Under the pieces are notes generated by a model. The model had not been told where the DNA came from and made no database searches. It worked only from the letters and a program-made list of their open reading frames with translations. A stretch of DNA of 46,134 nucleotides from contig JBJTHJ010000068.1 of NCBI GenBank assembly GCA_046094385.1, positions 1-46,134 on the forward strand, written 5' to 3'. Positions 25,233 to 33,765 of the stretch are shown here, piece after piece. Position 1 is the first letter of the stretch; the number at the start of each line of letters is the position of its first letter. The position numbers were made by a program, and so were the translations under genes. Source of the DNA: ZLKRG08 sp046094385 (lineage in GTDB: Bacteria > Actinomycetota > Actinomycetes > Nanopelagicales > Nanopelagicaceae).

Positions 25233-27017
25233 ATGCGAAGAGCGTTAATTTCAGCTTTTTCTATATCGCTCTTTCTATTTAATCAACCAGTCAATGCTGC
25301 ACCGTCCACAAAGGTTTCAGTAAGTGCCAAAGCAGGCTCTACATGCTCAAAGTTAAATCAAACTCAGATCGTAAATGACCTGAAATTTACCTGCATTAAA
25401 TCTGGTAAGAAATTAATTTGGAATAAGGGCGTAAAGATAGTCAAGCCAAAGCCAGTTTTAACGCCAACTTTAGCTCTCGGGCCAACACTTTCTCCACCAA
25501 GTAACGAGATTTCTGTTTTCAAAGGCTCCGCCCCATTAACAAAGAAGAATATTAAACAGAGTTTTGAATTGAAAGTGAGCATTGCGCCAGCCAAATCAGA
25601 TAGCAATTTGAAGTTATATATTTACGATCCTGAAAATCCAGACAAGATGCTTGGATCACCAGGTATTTTTTATTCTAAAAATGGTGGCAACTGGCAGGTA
25701 ATTAATTCAACTAGTAAAGACGGCAGCCTTGATGCAAAATTAGATGCAGGCAACTATTTGATAGACATTATTGAGCCAAATGGTAATGCAACCAAATATG
25801 AACGTGGTCGCTACACCGTCAATGTTGAAGAAAATGGCACTTTATCGATTGCCGGACTATTACCCAATAGCACTGGATATTTCACTGTTACCTCACCAAT
25901 CAGAAAAGCGGCAGTGGCCAAACCAGTATTTACACCAACTTCGAAGTGCCAATTGTTGGATAAAACTGGTTCAACAAATATGTCCAATGGTTTTCCCAGA
26001 GCCGATAAACGCTTACCTAATCGGGGTGTGATCAAAGCCCTCATAATTCCAGTTGAATTTACTGATCTTGTTGGATCGGGATCTCCTGCCGAGGTTTATA
26101 GAGAAATGGCCAAAGGAACTGCGGACTTTTACTATAAACAATCTCAACAAACCGTACGGTTTGAATTCACGACACTGCCTGAATATGTGAATTTAAAGGT
26201 GCCAGTGACATCGTTTAATTTAGGCTCTTATAACGGTGGTGACCCTAATTCATACTTCATGGCTGGACTCAGGGCAGTGGAGAGCATTATCGACATCTCT
26301 AATTTTGATATTGCATATGTACTACCACCAAAAACTGTGAAGGCAAGACAGATCGCTTATGGGCCAGCATTTCCAGCATCTCTAGATTCTGGTGGATACC
26401 AAAACGCGACTGGAACAATTTATAACGGAACCGTAGGTGGTCAGGATGCATGGCAAGAATTACCAGGTGCAACATGGAAATGGATGGCCCACGAAACTGG
26501 GCACACCTTTGGACTTTATGATTGGTACACGTTAGATGGTAAAGACCCTTATGGACCATGGGACATCATGTCGCTTAATTGGACTACCGAAGCGATTGAA
26601 TTAAATGCTTGGAATCGTTATATCTCGGGATGGCTCGCAGAATCTCAAGTGCAATGCTTTGAGGCAGAGAATATTTCTTCGACACCCAAGAACTTAAAAA
26701 TTGAAACTTTAGCTTTAGATTCAAATAAATCTAAAGCGGTGATGATTAAATTGAGCGACTCTAAAATTTTGGTGATTGAAGCGCGCGCTACTGCTGGCTT
26801 GGATGAGCTAAGCGAGAGTCGAACTGGGCTTGTTGCCTATACTGTTGATACCACCATTCCAAGTATCAAAGGTATGGGAAAGACCATTATTAAAGATGGT
26901 GGCACTGATCCTAGATATGCAGCCTTAAAGCCAGGCGAGTTTGTAATTGTTGATGGAATTCAAGTTAAGGCTGGCGCAAAAAAGGGCCATGAATTTGAAG
27001 TAGTTATTTCAAAGTAA
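25233..27017 (+). CDS. Secreted M6-like zinc metalloprotease
   Basis: Predicted secreted peptidase of 594 residues. The signal peptide is MRRALISAFSISLFLFNQ followed by PVNAA. Residues ~30-220 form an N-terminal region with a Cys pair (CSKLNQ, FTCIKSG) and a beta-rich section. A catalytic domain starts near KALIIPVEFTDL and carries the zinc motif MAHETGHTFGLYDWYT at about residue 420 (HExxHxxGxxD), then PYGPWDIMSLNW with a Met-turn-like element. This matches M6/immune-inhibitor-A-type proteases seen in actinobacteria. The C-terminal 130 residues look like a beta domain. Its stop abuts the murA stop on the other strand. Likely used to degrade environmental protein; the substrate is unknown. 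Confidence 0.82.
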   Translation: MRRALISAFSISLFLFNQPVNAAPSTKVSVSAKAGSTCSKLNQTQIVNDLKFTCIKSGKKLIWNKGVKIVKPKPVLTPTLALGPTLSPPSNEISVFKGSAPLTKKNIKQSFELKVSIAPAKSDSNLKLYIYDPENPDKMLGSPGIFYSKNGGNWQVINSTSKDGSLDAKLDAGNYLIDIIEPNGNATKYERGRYTVNVEENGTLSIAGLLPNSTGYFTVTSPIRKAAVAKPVFTPTSKCQLLDKTGSTNMSNGFPRADKRLPNRGVIKALIIPVEFTDLVGSGSPAEVYREMAKGTADFYYKQSQQTVRFEFTTLPEYVNLKVPVTSFNLGSYNGGDPNSYFMAGLRAVESIIDISNFDIAYVLPPKTVKARQIAYGPAFPASLDSGGYQNATGTIYNGTVGGQDAWQELPGATWKWMAHETGHTFGLYDWYTLDGKDPYGPWDIMSLNWTTEAIELNAWNRYISGWLAESQVQCFEAENISSTPKNLKIETLALDSNKSKAVMIKLSDSKILVIEARATAGLDELSESRTGLVAYTVDTTIPSIKGMGKTIIKDGGTDPRYAALKPGEFVIVDGIQVKAGAKKGHEFEVVISK

Positions 27018-28271
27018 TTAGATTCGCTTCACATCTGCGCCGAGTGCTTTTAATTGCTCTGCAAAATTTGGAAAACCACGATCAATATGAAATGCATCTT
27101 CGACGATAGTCTCTCCGTCAGCAACTAGTCCTGCTAACACTAAACCGACGCCTGCGCGAATATCGGTCGCAACTACCGGAGCGCCAGATAGCTGCGGAAC
27201 GCCAGTGATTGCCGCGTGATGGCCATCTACCGTGACTTTTGCGCCTAATCGACCCAATTCGTTTACAAACATAAAGCGACCTTGAAAGACATTCTCAGTG
27301 ACAATGGCATCGCCCTCAGCAATTGCATTCATCGCAACCACCATTGGCTGTAAATCTGTAGGAAATCCAGGATAGGGAAGGGTGGCTACATCAATTGCTT
27401 TTGGTCGGCGCTCCATGTGTACTCGGATGCCATCTGCCTTGGTAGTAACCACAGCACCAGCGCTAGCTAATTTCTCTAGTGGGATCTCTAAGTGATCTGC
27501 GCGTGCACCTTTGATAGTGATATCACCTTGAGTAATTACGGCAGCAAATGCCCAGGTACCAGCGATGATCCGATCAGGCAAAGTTGCATGGGTTGCCGGA
27601 TTTAATTTATTAACTCCTTCAATAGCGATAGTTGTGGTTCCAAGGCCAGTGATCTTTGCGCCCATTTCAATTAAGAAATTTCCAATATCAACGATATCTG
27701 GTTCACGAGCCGCGTTATCAATAGTGGTGGTGCCTTTGGCTAGCACCGCTGCCATCATAATGTTCTCGGTCGCACCGACAGATGGGAAATCCAATTCAAT
27801 GCTGGTGCCGGTAAGTCCATTTGGAGCTTCGGTAACGATGTAACCGTGTTCAATATGGACTTTAGCGCCAAGTGCTTCTAGACCTTTAATGTGAATATCA
27901 AGTGGTCTTGGTCCAATTGCATCTCCGCCGGGAAGAGCGACATCAGCTGCGCCAACTCTGGCAGTTAGCGGACCGAGTACATTGATAGAGGCACGGATTT
28001 TGCGAACTAGTTCGTAATCAGCTCTATGTTCTGGAACTTCTGGTACTTCAATCTCAACTTTTCCTTGTAATCGATTTACCTTGCAGCCCAATCGCTCTAG
28101 TAGCTCGATCATGATTTCGACATCTAGGATGTCGGGAACGTTGGTGATGGTGTTCTTACCGGGTGCCAACAAAGTGGCCGCCATAAGCTTTAGAACCGAG
28201 TTTTTAGCCCCTGGAACGTGGACTTCGCCTCTGAGGTGTGCACCACCTACGATGCGGAACCGCTCACTCAT
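27018..28271 (-). CDS. murA: UDP-GlcNAc 1-carboxyvinyltransferase MurA, Asp-type
   Basis: First committed step of peptidoglycan synthesis: enolpyruvyl transfer from PEP to UDP-GlcNAc. EPSP-synthase fold with GAKNSVLKLMAATLL at the N-terminus, RKIRASINVLGPL, and the EGDAIVTENVFQGRFMFVNEL region. 417 residues, normal. The active-site loop reads LPGGDAIGPRP with Asp at residue 117 (codon 27921-27923), where most bacteria have the Cys alkylated by fosfomycin. Mycobacterium tuberculosis MurA has the same Asp and is naturally fosfomycin-insensitive. It is divergent from the cobalamin adenosyltransferase gene; TACGAT ends 9 bases before the ATG. Confidence 0.97.
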   Translation of the reverse strand: MSERFRIVGGAHLRGEVHVPGAKNSVLKLMAATLLAPGKNTITNVPDILDVEIMIELLERLGCKVNRLQGKVEIEVPEVPEHRADYELVRKIRASINVLGPLTARVGAADVALPGGDAIGPRPLDIHIKGLEALGAKVHIEHGYIVTEAPNGLTGTSIELDFPSVGATENIMMAAVLAKGTTTIDNAAREPDIVDIGNFLIEMGAKITGLGTTTIAIEGVNKLNPATHATLPDRIIAGTWAFAAVITQGDITIKGARADHLEIPLEKLASAGAVVTTKADGIRVHMERRPKAIDVATLPYPGFPTDLQPMVVAMNAIAEGDAIVTENVFQGRFMFVNELGRLGAKVTVDGHHAAITGVPQLSGAPVVATDIRAGVGLVLAGLVADGETIVEDAFHIDRGFPNFAEQLKALGADVKRI

Positions 28272-28308
28272 AATGGTCTAATCGTACTTGTATGAATAGG
28301 CTTATCTC
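28272..28308. promoter_or_regulatory. 37-bp divergent promoter murA / cobalamin adenosyltransferase
   Basis: TAGGCT (28297-28302, plus) ends 6 bases before ATG 28309. TACGAT (28281-28286, minus) ends 9 bases before the murA ATG. Both genes would have leaders of 0-3 bases, and no Shine-Dalgarno sequence fits for either. Confidence 0.6.
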
Positions 28309-28881
28309 ATGGTTCATTTAACGCGAATTTATACGAAAACCGGCGACGATGGCAGCACGGCGTTAGGAGATATGACCCGCACCTCCAAGAACGATCCACG
28401 CCTTGAGGCTTATGCAACAGTCGATGAAGCAAATTCTTCAATCGGTGTGGTTTTGGCGATGTCAGAAGTCACTGATGATGTTAAGAAATTACTGATTCGC
28501 ATTCAGAACGATCTCTTTGATGTAGGAGCTGATTTATGCACTCCAATCATCGACAATCCAGGCTATGAGCAATTAAGAGTTTTAGATTCCCAAGTATCAT
28601 TTTTAGAAGAGCAGATTGATAAATACAACTCGGAACTTACTGAGCTTCGCTCATTCGTGCTTCCTTCAGGCACCCCGGCTGCTGCGCTATTGCATGTAGC
28701 TCGTACTGTCACCAGAAGGGCAGAGCGTCGCACTTGGCAAGCAATTCATGCCTTTGGCACGGGAGTCAATCCGCTAACAGCTAAATATCTAAATCGTCTA
28801 TCTGATCTCTTATTTGTGCTTGCAAGATATGCCAATAAAGAAAAGGGCGATGAACTCTGGATTCCAGGAAAGAATCGTTAA
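28309..28881 (+). CDS. Cob(I)alamin adenosyltransferase, PduO type
   Basis: Transfers adenosyl from ATP to cob(I)alamin, making adenosylcobalamin. The PduO/MMAB family is recognised from YTKTGDDGSTALGD (ATP-binding N-terminus), AYATVDEANSSIG, RTVTRRAERRTWQA, and NRLSDLLFVLARY near the C-terminus. 190 residues, normal, in a mostly helical bundle. It allows use of salvaged corrinoids; no cobalamin biosynthesis genes are nearby. The start lies in a leaderless arrangement. Its stop shares the palindrome TTAA with the stop of the opposing gene. Confidence 0.94.
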   Translation: MVHLTRIYTKTGDDGSTALGDMTRTSKNDPRLEAYATVDEANSSIGVVLAMSEVTDDVKKLLIRIQNDLFDVGADLCTPIIDNPGYEQLRVLDSQVSFLEEQIDKYNSELTELRSFVLPSGTPAAALLHVARTVTRRAERRTWQAIHAFGTGVNPLTAKYLNRLSDLLFVLARYANKEKGDELWIPGKNR

Positions 28882-29615
28882 GTAGTAACTTTTGTATAGG
28901 TATTGCTTGGTACCTGTAAGTCAGTCGGAATAGCTTCGCGGTGGCAAACAACTTGAATACCAGACACCTTTGCACCAAGTTTGATCTCTTCTTGGCTAAT
29001 TAATACGAAAGGCAAGATCTGTTTTGGATTTGAAGGACCATATAGGGTCTTCAAAGTTCCGTATTTAATTGGGGTGGCATCGCTATCTGAAGTGGGACCA
29101 ATGACATCGGCGGTAAATTCCCACCAATCGCAACCTGCAAGTGAGGCTGCCAAAATCGCGCCACATGTGTAGGTTTCACATTGAATTAGCTCTTTACCTA
29201 GACGTTTATTTGCCGAAGCCAGACCAATTAATTCTTTACTAGTTGGGATCTTGGCATAGATGTCACCATTTTGAGCGTAATTCTTGGGCGGCCAAACTGG
29301 TGATGGACTTGGTTTGATCTTCTTCGTTCGCTTTGGTGCAGGTTTGGAACTCTTCTTTACAACTGGTTTCTTAGTTGCCGGCTTCTTGGTTGCCGTGGCT
29401 GTTGATTTGGCTGTTGCCTTTGCAGTCGCCTTTGCAGTTGTTTTCGCGGTGGGCTTCGCGGAGGCCTTTACAGTTGGCTTTGCACTTGCTTTTGCGGTGG
29501 GCTTTGCGGTGGCCTTCTTTGTAGGGGTCGGAGATTTAGTGGCAGCAAAAGATGGGCTGGTAATCAAGGAGAGTGCGATCAACGCAATAAGTATTTTTCT
29601 CAATTTCGATCCCAT
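28878..29615 (-). CDS. Secreted protein with Lys/Ala/Thr/Pro-rich linker
   Basis: A 245-residue protein of unknown function. A signal peptide (KILIALIALSLITSPSFAA) is followed by about 85 residues of near-repetitive A-K-P-T units (SAKPTVKASAKPTAKTTAK and similar), strongly basic and probably disordered. A conserved-looking C-terminal domain of about 135 residues has four Cys in pairs (QCETYTCG, AGCDWW, VVCHRE), suggesting disulfides outside the cell. The linker could span or bind the anionic cell wall. The start overlaps the last 16 bases of the upstream ABC permease, so it belongs to that operon. I do not recognise the C-terminal domain. Confidence 0.75.
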   Translation of the reverse strand: MGSKLRKILIALIALSLITSPSFAATKSPTPTKKATAKPTAKASAKPTVKASAKPTAKTTAKATAKATAKSTATATKKPATKKPVVKKSSKPAPKRTKKIKPSPSPVWPPKNYAQNGDIYAKIPTSKELIGLASANKRLGKELIQCETYTCGAILAASLAGCDWWEFTADVIGPTSDSDATPIKYGTLKTLYGPSNPKQILPFVLISQEEIKLGAKVSGIQVVCHREAIPTDLQVPSNTYTKVTT

Positions 29616-30382
29616 TTAAAAGTCTTTGCCGCAAGGCCTACGCCTAGTATCAACCAAATTATGTTGATCAGAATTCCCCTTGAGGTCTCCCAGGATTTTG
29701 CCACCTCTTCTAGCGCAAAAGAGTTTGGTAGGAAAACTTCTCGCATTCCTTGCGTTAACCATTTAAGCGGGAATATCGCAGCTACTTGTTGCATCCAACT
29801 TGGCAGCTGGGTAAAGATGAAGAATACGCCGCTAAAGAATTGCAAGATGATCACCACGGGCGAAACGATCGCCGATGCACCACGACCAGATTTGGCAAGC
29901 GCTGCGAATGCAATTCCTAATGCAGTCGAGTTAGCGCTACCTAATATTAAGAGAAGTATCAAAAGCCACCACTTATAACTAGAGGTTGGAAGCTCTAATC
30001 CGTAGAAAGCCACTCCTCCTGCAATTAAAAGTATGGTTTGAGCCAACATTGATGTAAGCACCAGGATCGATTTACCAATGAAATATGAGGCAAGTGGCAT
30101 TGGCGTACCGCGTAATCGTTTTAAGCCACCGGCATCTCGCTCCATTGGAATCATGATGGCTAATTGTTGGAAACCGCTATTGACCATACCGGAAGCGATC
30201 ATGCCCGCAACAAAATACTGGCTAAATTGCACACCTGGTGCAATCTCGTTATTAAAGACCGATCCAAAAATCACCATCAGTATCAATGGGAAGAAAATTG
30301 TGAAGACCACTGATTCACGTTGACGGGTGAATTGTCTGATCTCAAGAGCGCCTCGATGTAATCCAAGCTTGAAGGTGTTCAT
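29600..30382 (-). CDS. ABC-2 type exporter permease
   Basis: Membrane subunit of a drug/lipid-type ABC exporter, 260 residues with six hydrophobic segments. It has the ABC-2 pattern: an N-terminal RQFTRQRESVVFTIFFPL, then MIASGMVNSGFQQLAIMIPMERDAGGLKRLRGTPMP, the family's cytoplasmic motif, and FFSGVFFIFTQLPSWMQQVAAIFPLKWLTQGMREVFLP. Its start overlaps the stop of the ATPase gene by 4 bp (ATGA), so the two form one transporter. The substrate is unknown; similar pairs are annotated as daunorubicin-resistance-type exporters only by homology. Confidence 0.88.
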   Translation of the reverse strand: MNTFKLGLHRGALEIRQFTRQRESVVFTIFFPLILMVIFGSVFNNEIAPGVQFSQYFVAGMIASGMVNSGFQQLAIMIPMERDAGGLKRLRGTPMPLASYFIGKSILVLTSMLAQTILLIAGGVAFYGLELPTSSYKWWLLILLLILGSANSTALGIAFAALAKSGRGASAIVSPVVIILQFFSGVFFIFTQLPSWMQQVAAIFPLKWLTQGMREVFLPNSFALEEVAKSWETSRGILINIIWLILGVGLAAKTFKWDRN

Positions 30383-31203
30383 TGCTCACCAATCATTCTT
30401 AGATAGATATCTTCAAGCGACGGGCGAATTACTTGAAGTTCTGGGATCTCACCGGAATATTTCACTGAAAGTTCGTTAACAAGAGCAGTGGGGTTCTCCA
30501 CTTCGCTCTCTCCGTCACGCCATTTGACGATTGCCAAAGCTGACTGCCGATTCCCCAGAGTAGCGGGAGTGGCAACCTCGATGATCTTGCCATGATTGAT
30601 TACTGCAACTCGATCGGCTAGCGCTTCGGCCTCGTCTAAATAATGGGTGGTAAGCAAGATCGTGGTTCCGGCGCTCTGCAGAGATCTGATCAATTCCCAG
30701 AATTGCCTTCTGGCTTCGGGATCAAAACCAGTTGTTGGTTCATCTAGAAATAGCAGTTCTGGGTTTCCGATAATCCCAAGTGCCACATCGAGTCGACGTC
30801 TTTGCCCACCAGATAGATTTCTAATTAATGAGCCACGTTTGTCATCTAAGCCAACTGCGCCAATTACCTCATCTGGATCTCTGGAATTTAGGTAATACTT
30901 GGCGAAGTGATGCACTGTCTCTGCAACACTTAAATCTCCGGCATCTTGACTTGTCTGATGAACAATTCCAATTCGATTTCGCCAACTGCTATCGCCAGAA
31001 TCGGGATCGATTCCTAGGACTTCAACGCTTCCTGAGCTTCTTTTTCTAAAACCTTCCAAAATCTCTACGGTAGTGGTCTTTCCGGCTCCATTTGGCCCAA
31101 GCAGGGCGAAGATTTCGCCAGCTTCGATCTGTAGATCAAGGCCAGCTACCGCGGTTAAATCGCCATAAGACTTGGTAAGTCCTGCAACCTTTACTACCGA
31201 CAT
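30379..31203 (-). CDS. ABC exporter ATP-binding protein (DrrA-like)
   Basis: ATPase of the adjacent ABC-2 permease. Walker A LLGPNGAGKTTTVE, Q-loop HQTSQD, signature LSGGQRRRLDVAL, Walker B LLFLDEPTTGFDPEARR and switch His in LTTHYLDEAE. A C-terminal extension of ~60 residues ends in RPSLEDIYLRMIG, typical of the DrrA/CcmA family. The ATG at 31203 (274 residues) is favoured because the conserved protein starts there and CATCGT ends 6 bases before it; a GTG at 31227 would add eight unconserved residues. Confidence 0.9.
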   Translation of the reverse strand: MSVVKVAGLTKSYGDLTAVAGLDLQIEAGEIFALLGPNGAGKTTTVEILEGFRKRSSGSVEVLGIDPDSGDSSWRNRIGIVHQTSQDAGDLSVAETVHHFAKYYLNSRDPDEVIGAVGLDDKRGSLIRNLSGGQRRRLDVALGIIGNPELLFLDEPTTGFDPEARRQFWELIRSLQSAGTTILLTTHYLDEAEALADRVAVINHGKIIEVATPATLGNRQSALAIVKWRDGESEVENPTALVNELSVKYSGEIPELQVIRPSLEDIYLRMIGEQ

Positions 31204-31248
31204 GGTGCCACGATGCCACAACTTCACCTTAAATGCGAAAATACACCT
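31204..31248. promoter_or_regulatory. 45-bp divergent promoter, ABC exporter / zinc-ribbon protein
   Basis: CATCGT (31210-31215, minus) ends 6 bases before the exporter ATG, and GAAAAT (31237-31242, plus) ends 6 bases before GTG 31249. Both match NANNNT at the spacing seen at other gene starts here. The first-position bases are not T, so each is weaker than TANNNT. Confidence 0.45.
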
Positions 31249-31560
31249 GTGAGTCCGCGCAGAAACTACCCAAAGAATCGACGTCCCAAGGTCGAAGAGC
31301 GCGACCCGGCTACCTCAAATCAAGTAGTTGAAGAACATCATGATGGTATTTATGTGGTCAGACAATTAACTGGGTCGAGTTCTTCAAAACCATATCGGTG
31401 CCCTGGTTGTGATCAGATGATTCCGATGGCAACTCCACACATTGTGGCTTGGATTGAAGGCGACGAGGATTCACGTAGACATTGGCATAAGGCATGTTGG
31501 ACCAAGCGAGATAAGCGCAAACCAAATGTTCAGCGCACACGCAATGCACCACGTTATTAA
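31249..31560 (+). CDS. Small zinc-binding actinobacterial conserved protein
   Basis: A 103-residue basic protein. The N-terminal ~30 residues are Arg/Lys/Pro-rich and probably disordered. The core is YVVRQLTGSSSSKPYRCPGCDQMI, then HIVAWIEGDEDSRRHWHKACW, i.e. a C-P-G-C pair and an H...H..C group that could bind zinc. I recognise this as a widespread actinobacterial family that is sometimes mislabelled 'ATP/GTP-binding protein'; its function is unknown. I chose the GTG at 31249 because SPRRN-like starts are typical of the family; an upstream ATG frame (31213) would overlap the opposing promoter. Its stop is 9 bases from that of the aldehyde dehydrogenase. Confidence 0.78.
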   Translation: MSPRRNYPKNRRPKVEERDPATSNQVVEEHHDGIYVVRQLTGSSSSKPYRCPGCDQMIPMATPHIVAWIEGDEDSRRHWHKACWTKRDKRKPNVQRTRNAPRY

Positions 31561-31569
31561 TTAATTGAA

Positions 31570-33012
31570 TTATCGAAATATTTTAGAGAGCGCGCTAATT
31601 AACTTTTCTTGACCTGCAGTTCGCTTAAATGAGGTTGCCCGTAACGGAATCTCGAATCTTGGTCGAACTAAAGTTCGCGCATAGGTAAATTCATAAAGTC
31701 CTTCGGGGCCATGGATTCGCCCATAGCCACTTTGTTTTGCACCGCCAAATGGGACCGATGCAATCGCGGCAAAAGAAAATGCGCTATTGATAGCGACCAT
31801 GCCACACTCCAATTTCTCGGCGATGCGATAGCCGTGGCGCTTAGAGAATACCGAAGCGCCCAGTCCATACTCGGATGCATTCGAAAGCGAGATAGCTTCA
31901 TCCATATCGTCGACAACGTTGATGGCAATAGTTGGCCCAAAAGTCTCTTCAGTCATTGCGCTGCAATTTTCTGGCACATCTGCCATGACCACGGGAGCCA
32001 CATACCGATCACCAATGGAATTAACATCACCAATTAATAGCTTGGCTCCAGCAGCTTGGGCGTCGGCAACATGGCGCTTGATGATCTCAAGCTGTTTGGG
32101 CATGGTGGCTGGACCATAACTTTTGCCAACTTCGAGTTCGTGTACTGCAGCAACCAGGATTGCTTTAAATTTTTCGGCAACTTTTCTATGAACATAAACG
32201 CGCTCAGCGCCGATACAGGATTGTCCGGCGTTAGCCATGGCAGACCAGACGGTGTATTCCACCGCTAACTTTAAATTGGCATCTTTGTCGACGATTACTG
32301 GATCTTTGCCGCCACATTCCAAGAGAACTGGAGTCATACTCTTAGCGCAGGTCTCAGCTACCAATTTGGCGGTTCTAGTAGAACCCGTGAACGCTAATTT
32401 GTTTACTGAAGATTCGCAGAGATATCTACCAGTTTCTCCAAGCCCAGTGATGCACTTTAGAATTCCTGGAAACGGTGCAATCTCTTCGAAGGATTCTGCT
32501 AAAGCTCTACCAACGCCAGGTGTAAATTCGCTGGGTTTAAAGACTACGGTGTTGCCAGCGGCCAAGGCATAGGCAATCGAACCCATTGGTGTGAATAATG
32601 GATAGTTCCAGGGACCAATCACTCCAACTACGCCAACAGGTACTCGTTGGACGATTGCGCTCATGTTAAATAACAAGACGCCCGGAGCTCTACGTTGCTC
32701 TTTCAAGTAGTAACTAGCTTTACTGGTAGCCCATGAAAGATGTGAGATCGCTACCGATACTTCCAATTTGGCATCTCCAAAAGGCTTACCAGTCTCGGTG
32801 GCGATTAGCTCTGCCAATTGATCGGAGCGCTTTACAAGCAAATCGCTCCATTTTTCCAACACTTTTCGGCGTCCATTGAAGCCTAATTTCTGCCATTTAA
32901 TCTTTGCTTCATGTGCTTTTGAAACCACTTCATCCACTGCAGTTTTTGTGAAAATCTCATGCTCTGCAATTAATTCGCCAGTTGCAGGGTTCAGTGATTG
33001 AAACGTCGCCAT
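31570..33012 (-). CDS. NAD(P)-dependent aldehyde dehydrogenase (succinate-semialdehyde type)
   Basis: Oxidises an aldehyde to the acid. ALDH superfamily features are GVVGVIGPWNYPLFTP, FKPSEFTPGVG, FTGSTRTAKLVAETC, the general-base Glu in LLECGGKDPVIV, and the catalytic Cys in AMANAGQSCIGAERVYVH (about residue 275), then EETFGPTIAINVV and FGGAKQSGYGRIHG. 480 residues, normal. Closest in style to succinate-semialdehyde dehydrogenases, but the substrate cannot be read from the sequence. TACTCT ends 6 bases before the ATG, indicating a leaderless transcript. Confidence 0.9.
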   Translation of the reverse strand: MATFQSLNPATGELIAEHEIFTKTAVDEVVSKAHEAKIKWQKLGFNGRRKVLEKWSDLLVKRSDQLAELIATETGKPFGDAKLEVSVAISHLSWATSKASYYLKEQRRAPGVLLFNMSAIVQRVPVGVVGVIGPWNYPLFTPMGSIAYALAAGNTVVFKPSEFTPGVGRALAESFEEIAPFPGILKCITGLGETGRYLCESSVNKLAFTGSTRTAKLVAETCAKSMTPVLLECGGKDPVIVDKDANLKLAVEYTVWSAMANAGQSCIGAERVYVHRKVAEKFKAILVAAVHELEVGKSYGPATMPKQLEIIKRHVADAQAAGAKLLIGDVNSIGDRYVAPVVMADVPENCSAMTEETFGPTIAINVVDDMDEAISLSNASEYGLGASVFSKRHGYRIAEKLECGMVAINSAFSFAAIASVPFGGAKQSGYGRIHGPEGLYEFTYARTLVRPRFEIPLRATSFKRTAGQEKLISALSKIFR

Positions 33013-33045
33013 AGGTTAAGAGTAACCACCATTAGAATTATCGTC
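33013..33045. promoter_or_regulatory. 33-bp divergent promoter, aldehyde dehydrogenase / hydrolase
   Basis: TACTCT (33019-33024, minus) ends 6 bases before the dehydrogenase ATG; TAGAAT (33033-33038, plus) ends 7 bases before ATG 33046. Both -10s fit in 33 bases, so any -35 contact must fall at or inside the opposing start codon. Confidence 0.7.
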
Positions 33046-33756
33046 ATGCGCCAGATGCTTCGCCCCAGCACTCAATTACCATCTAAGCGAAGCGCACATA
33101 CCGTACGCACCGATGATGGTGTGGATTTGGTCGTAGAGGTGGCCGCACCACTAAATCCATCCAGGGGTGCGCTTTTGATGTGCCATCCCAACCCAACGGG
33201 TGGCGGAATGATGGATTCACACCTTTATAAGAAAGCTGCCAATCGCTTGCCGGCGCTAGCCGATTTAACCATCGTTCGATTTAACACTCGTGGCACTAGC
33301 AGCGAACAAGGAACCAGTACTGGTTCATACGATCAAACAAAATCAGAGCATTTCGATGTTGAAGCGATGCTCAAATTCACTCTCGATGAATTGAATCTGC
33401 AGAATCTTTGGGTCGTTGGTTGGTCCTTTGGAACTGAGCTTGCATTGAAGTATGTCAAAGATCCACGGGTAAAAGGAATCATTCTTCTTAGTCCACCACT
33501 TATGTATACCACCACCGAAGAACTTCAATATTGGGCTAAAGATGGCCGTCCGGTTATTGCGCTGGTTCCAGAACTCGACGAATATCTAAAGCCAGCTGAG
33601 GCCAAGCAGCGATTCTCGGTAATCCCGCAAATAGAGATTGTGATCGGAGAAGAGATGAAACATCTTTGGCTTGGGGAGCCTTCAGTGCAATTCGTCCACA
33701 ATCAAATCGTAAAAGCGGTGGTGCCAGAAAAGTTTCCCTTACCAACGGAGATCTAG
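33046..33756 (+). CDS. Alpha/beta hydrolase
   Basis: A 236-residue cytoplasmic alpha/beta-hydrolase. The oxyanion-side motif is CHPNPTGGGMMDSHLYKKAA, and the nucleophile elbow is VVGWSFGTELALKYV with Ser in GWSFG (about residue 125). An acid in VPELDEYLKP and a His in EEMKHLWLGEP complete a plausible triad. It resembles the COG2945-like serine-hydrolase group. The start at 33046 is decided by the -10 hexamer TAGAAT 7 bases upstream; an upstream TTG frame would run into the dehydrogenase start. Substrate unknown. Confidence 0.85.
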   Translation: MRQMLRPSTQLPSKRSAHTVRTDDGVDLVVEVAAPLNPSRGALLMCHPNPTGGGMMDSHLYKKAANRLPALADLTIVRFNTRGTSSEQGTSTGSYDQTKSEHFDVEAMLKFTLDELNLQNLWVVGWSFGTELALKYVKDPRVKGIILLSPPLMYTTTEELQYWAKDGRPVIALVPELDEYLKPAEAKQRFSVIPQIEIVIGEEMKHLWLGEPSVQFVHNQIVKAVVPEKFPLPTEI

Positions 33757-33765
33757 CCGATAAAT

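Noticed and set aside
29284..29619. Plus-strand Val/Ala/Phe-rich frame of 111 codons resembling a membrane protein
   Set aside because: It is the antisense of the Lys/Ala/Thr repeat linker; the hydrophobic pattern is a by-product of AAR/ACN codons read backwards.
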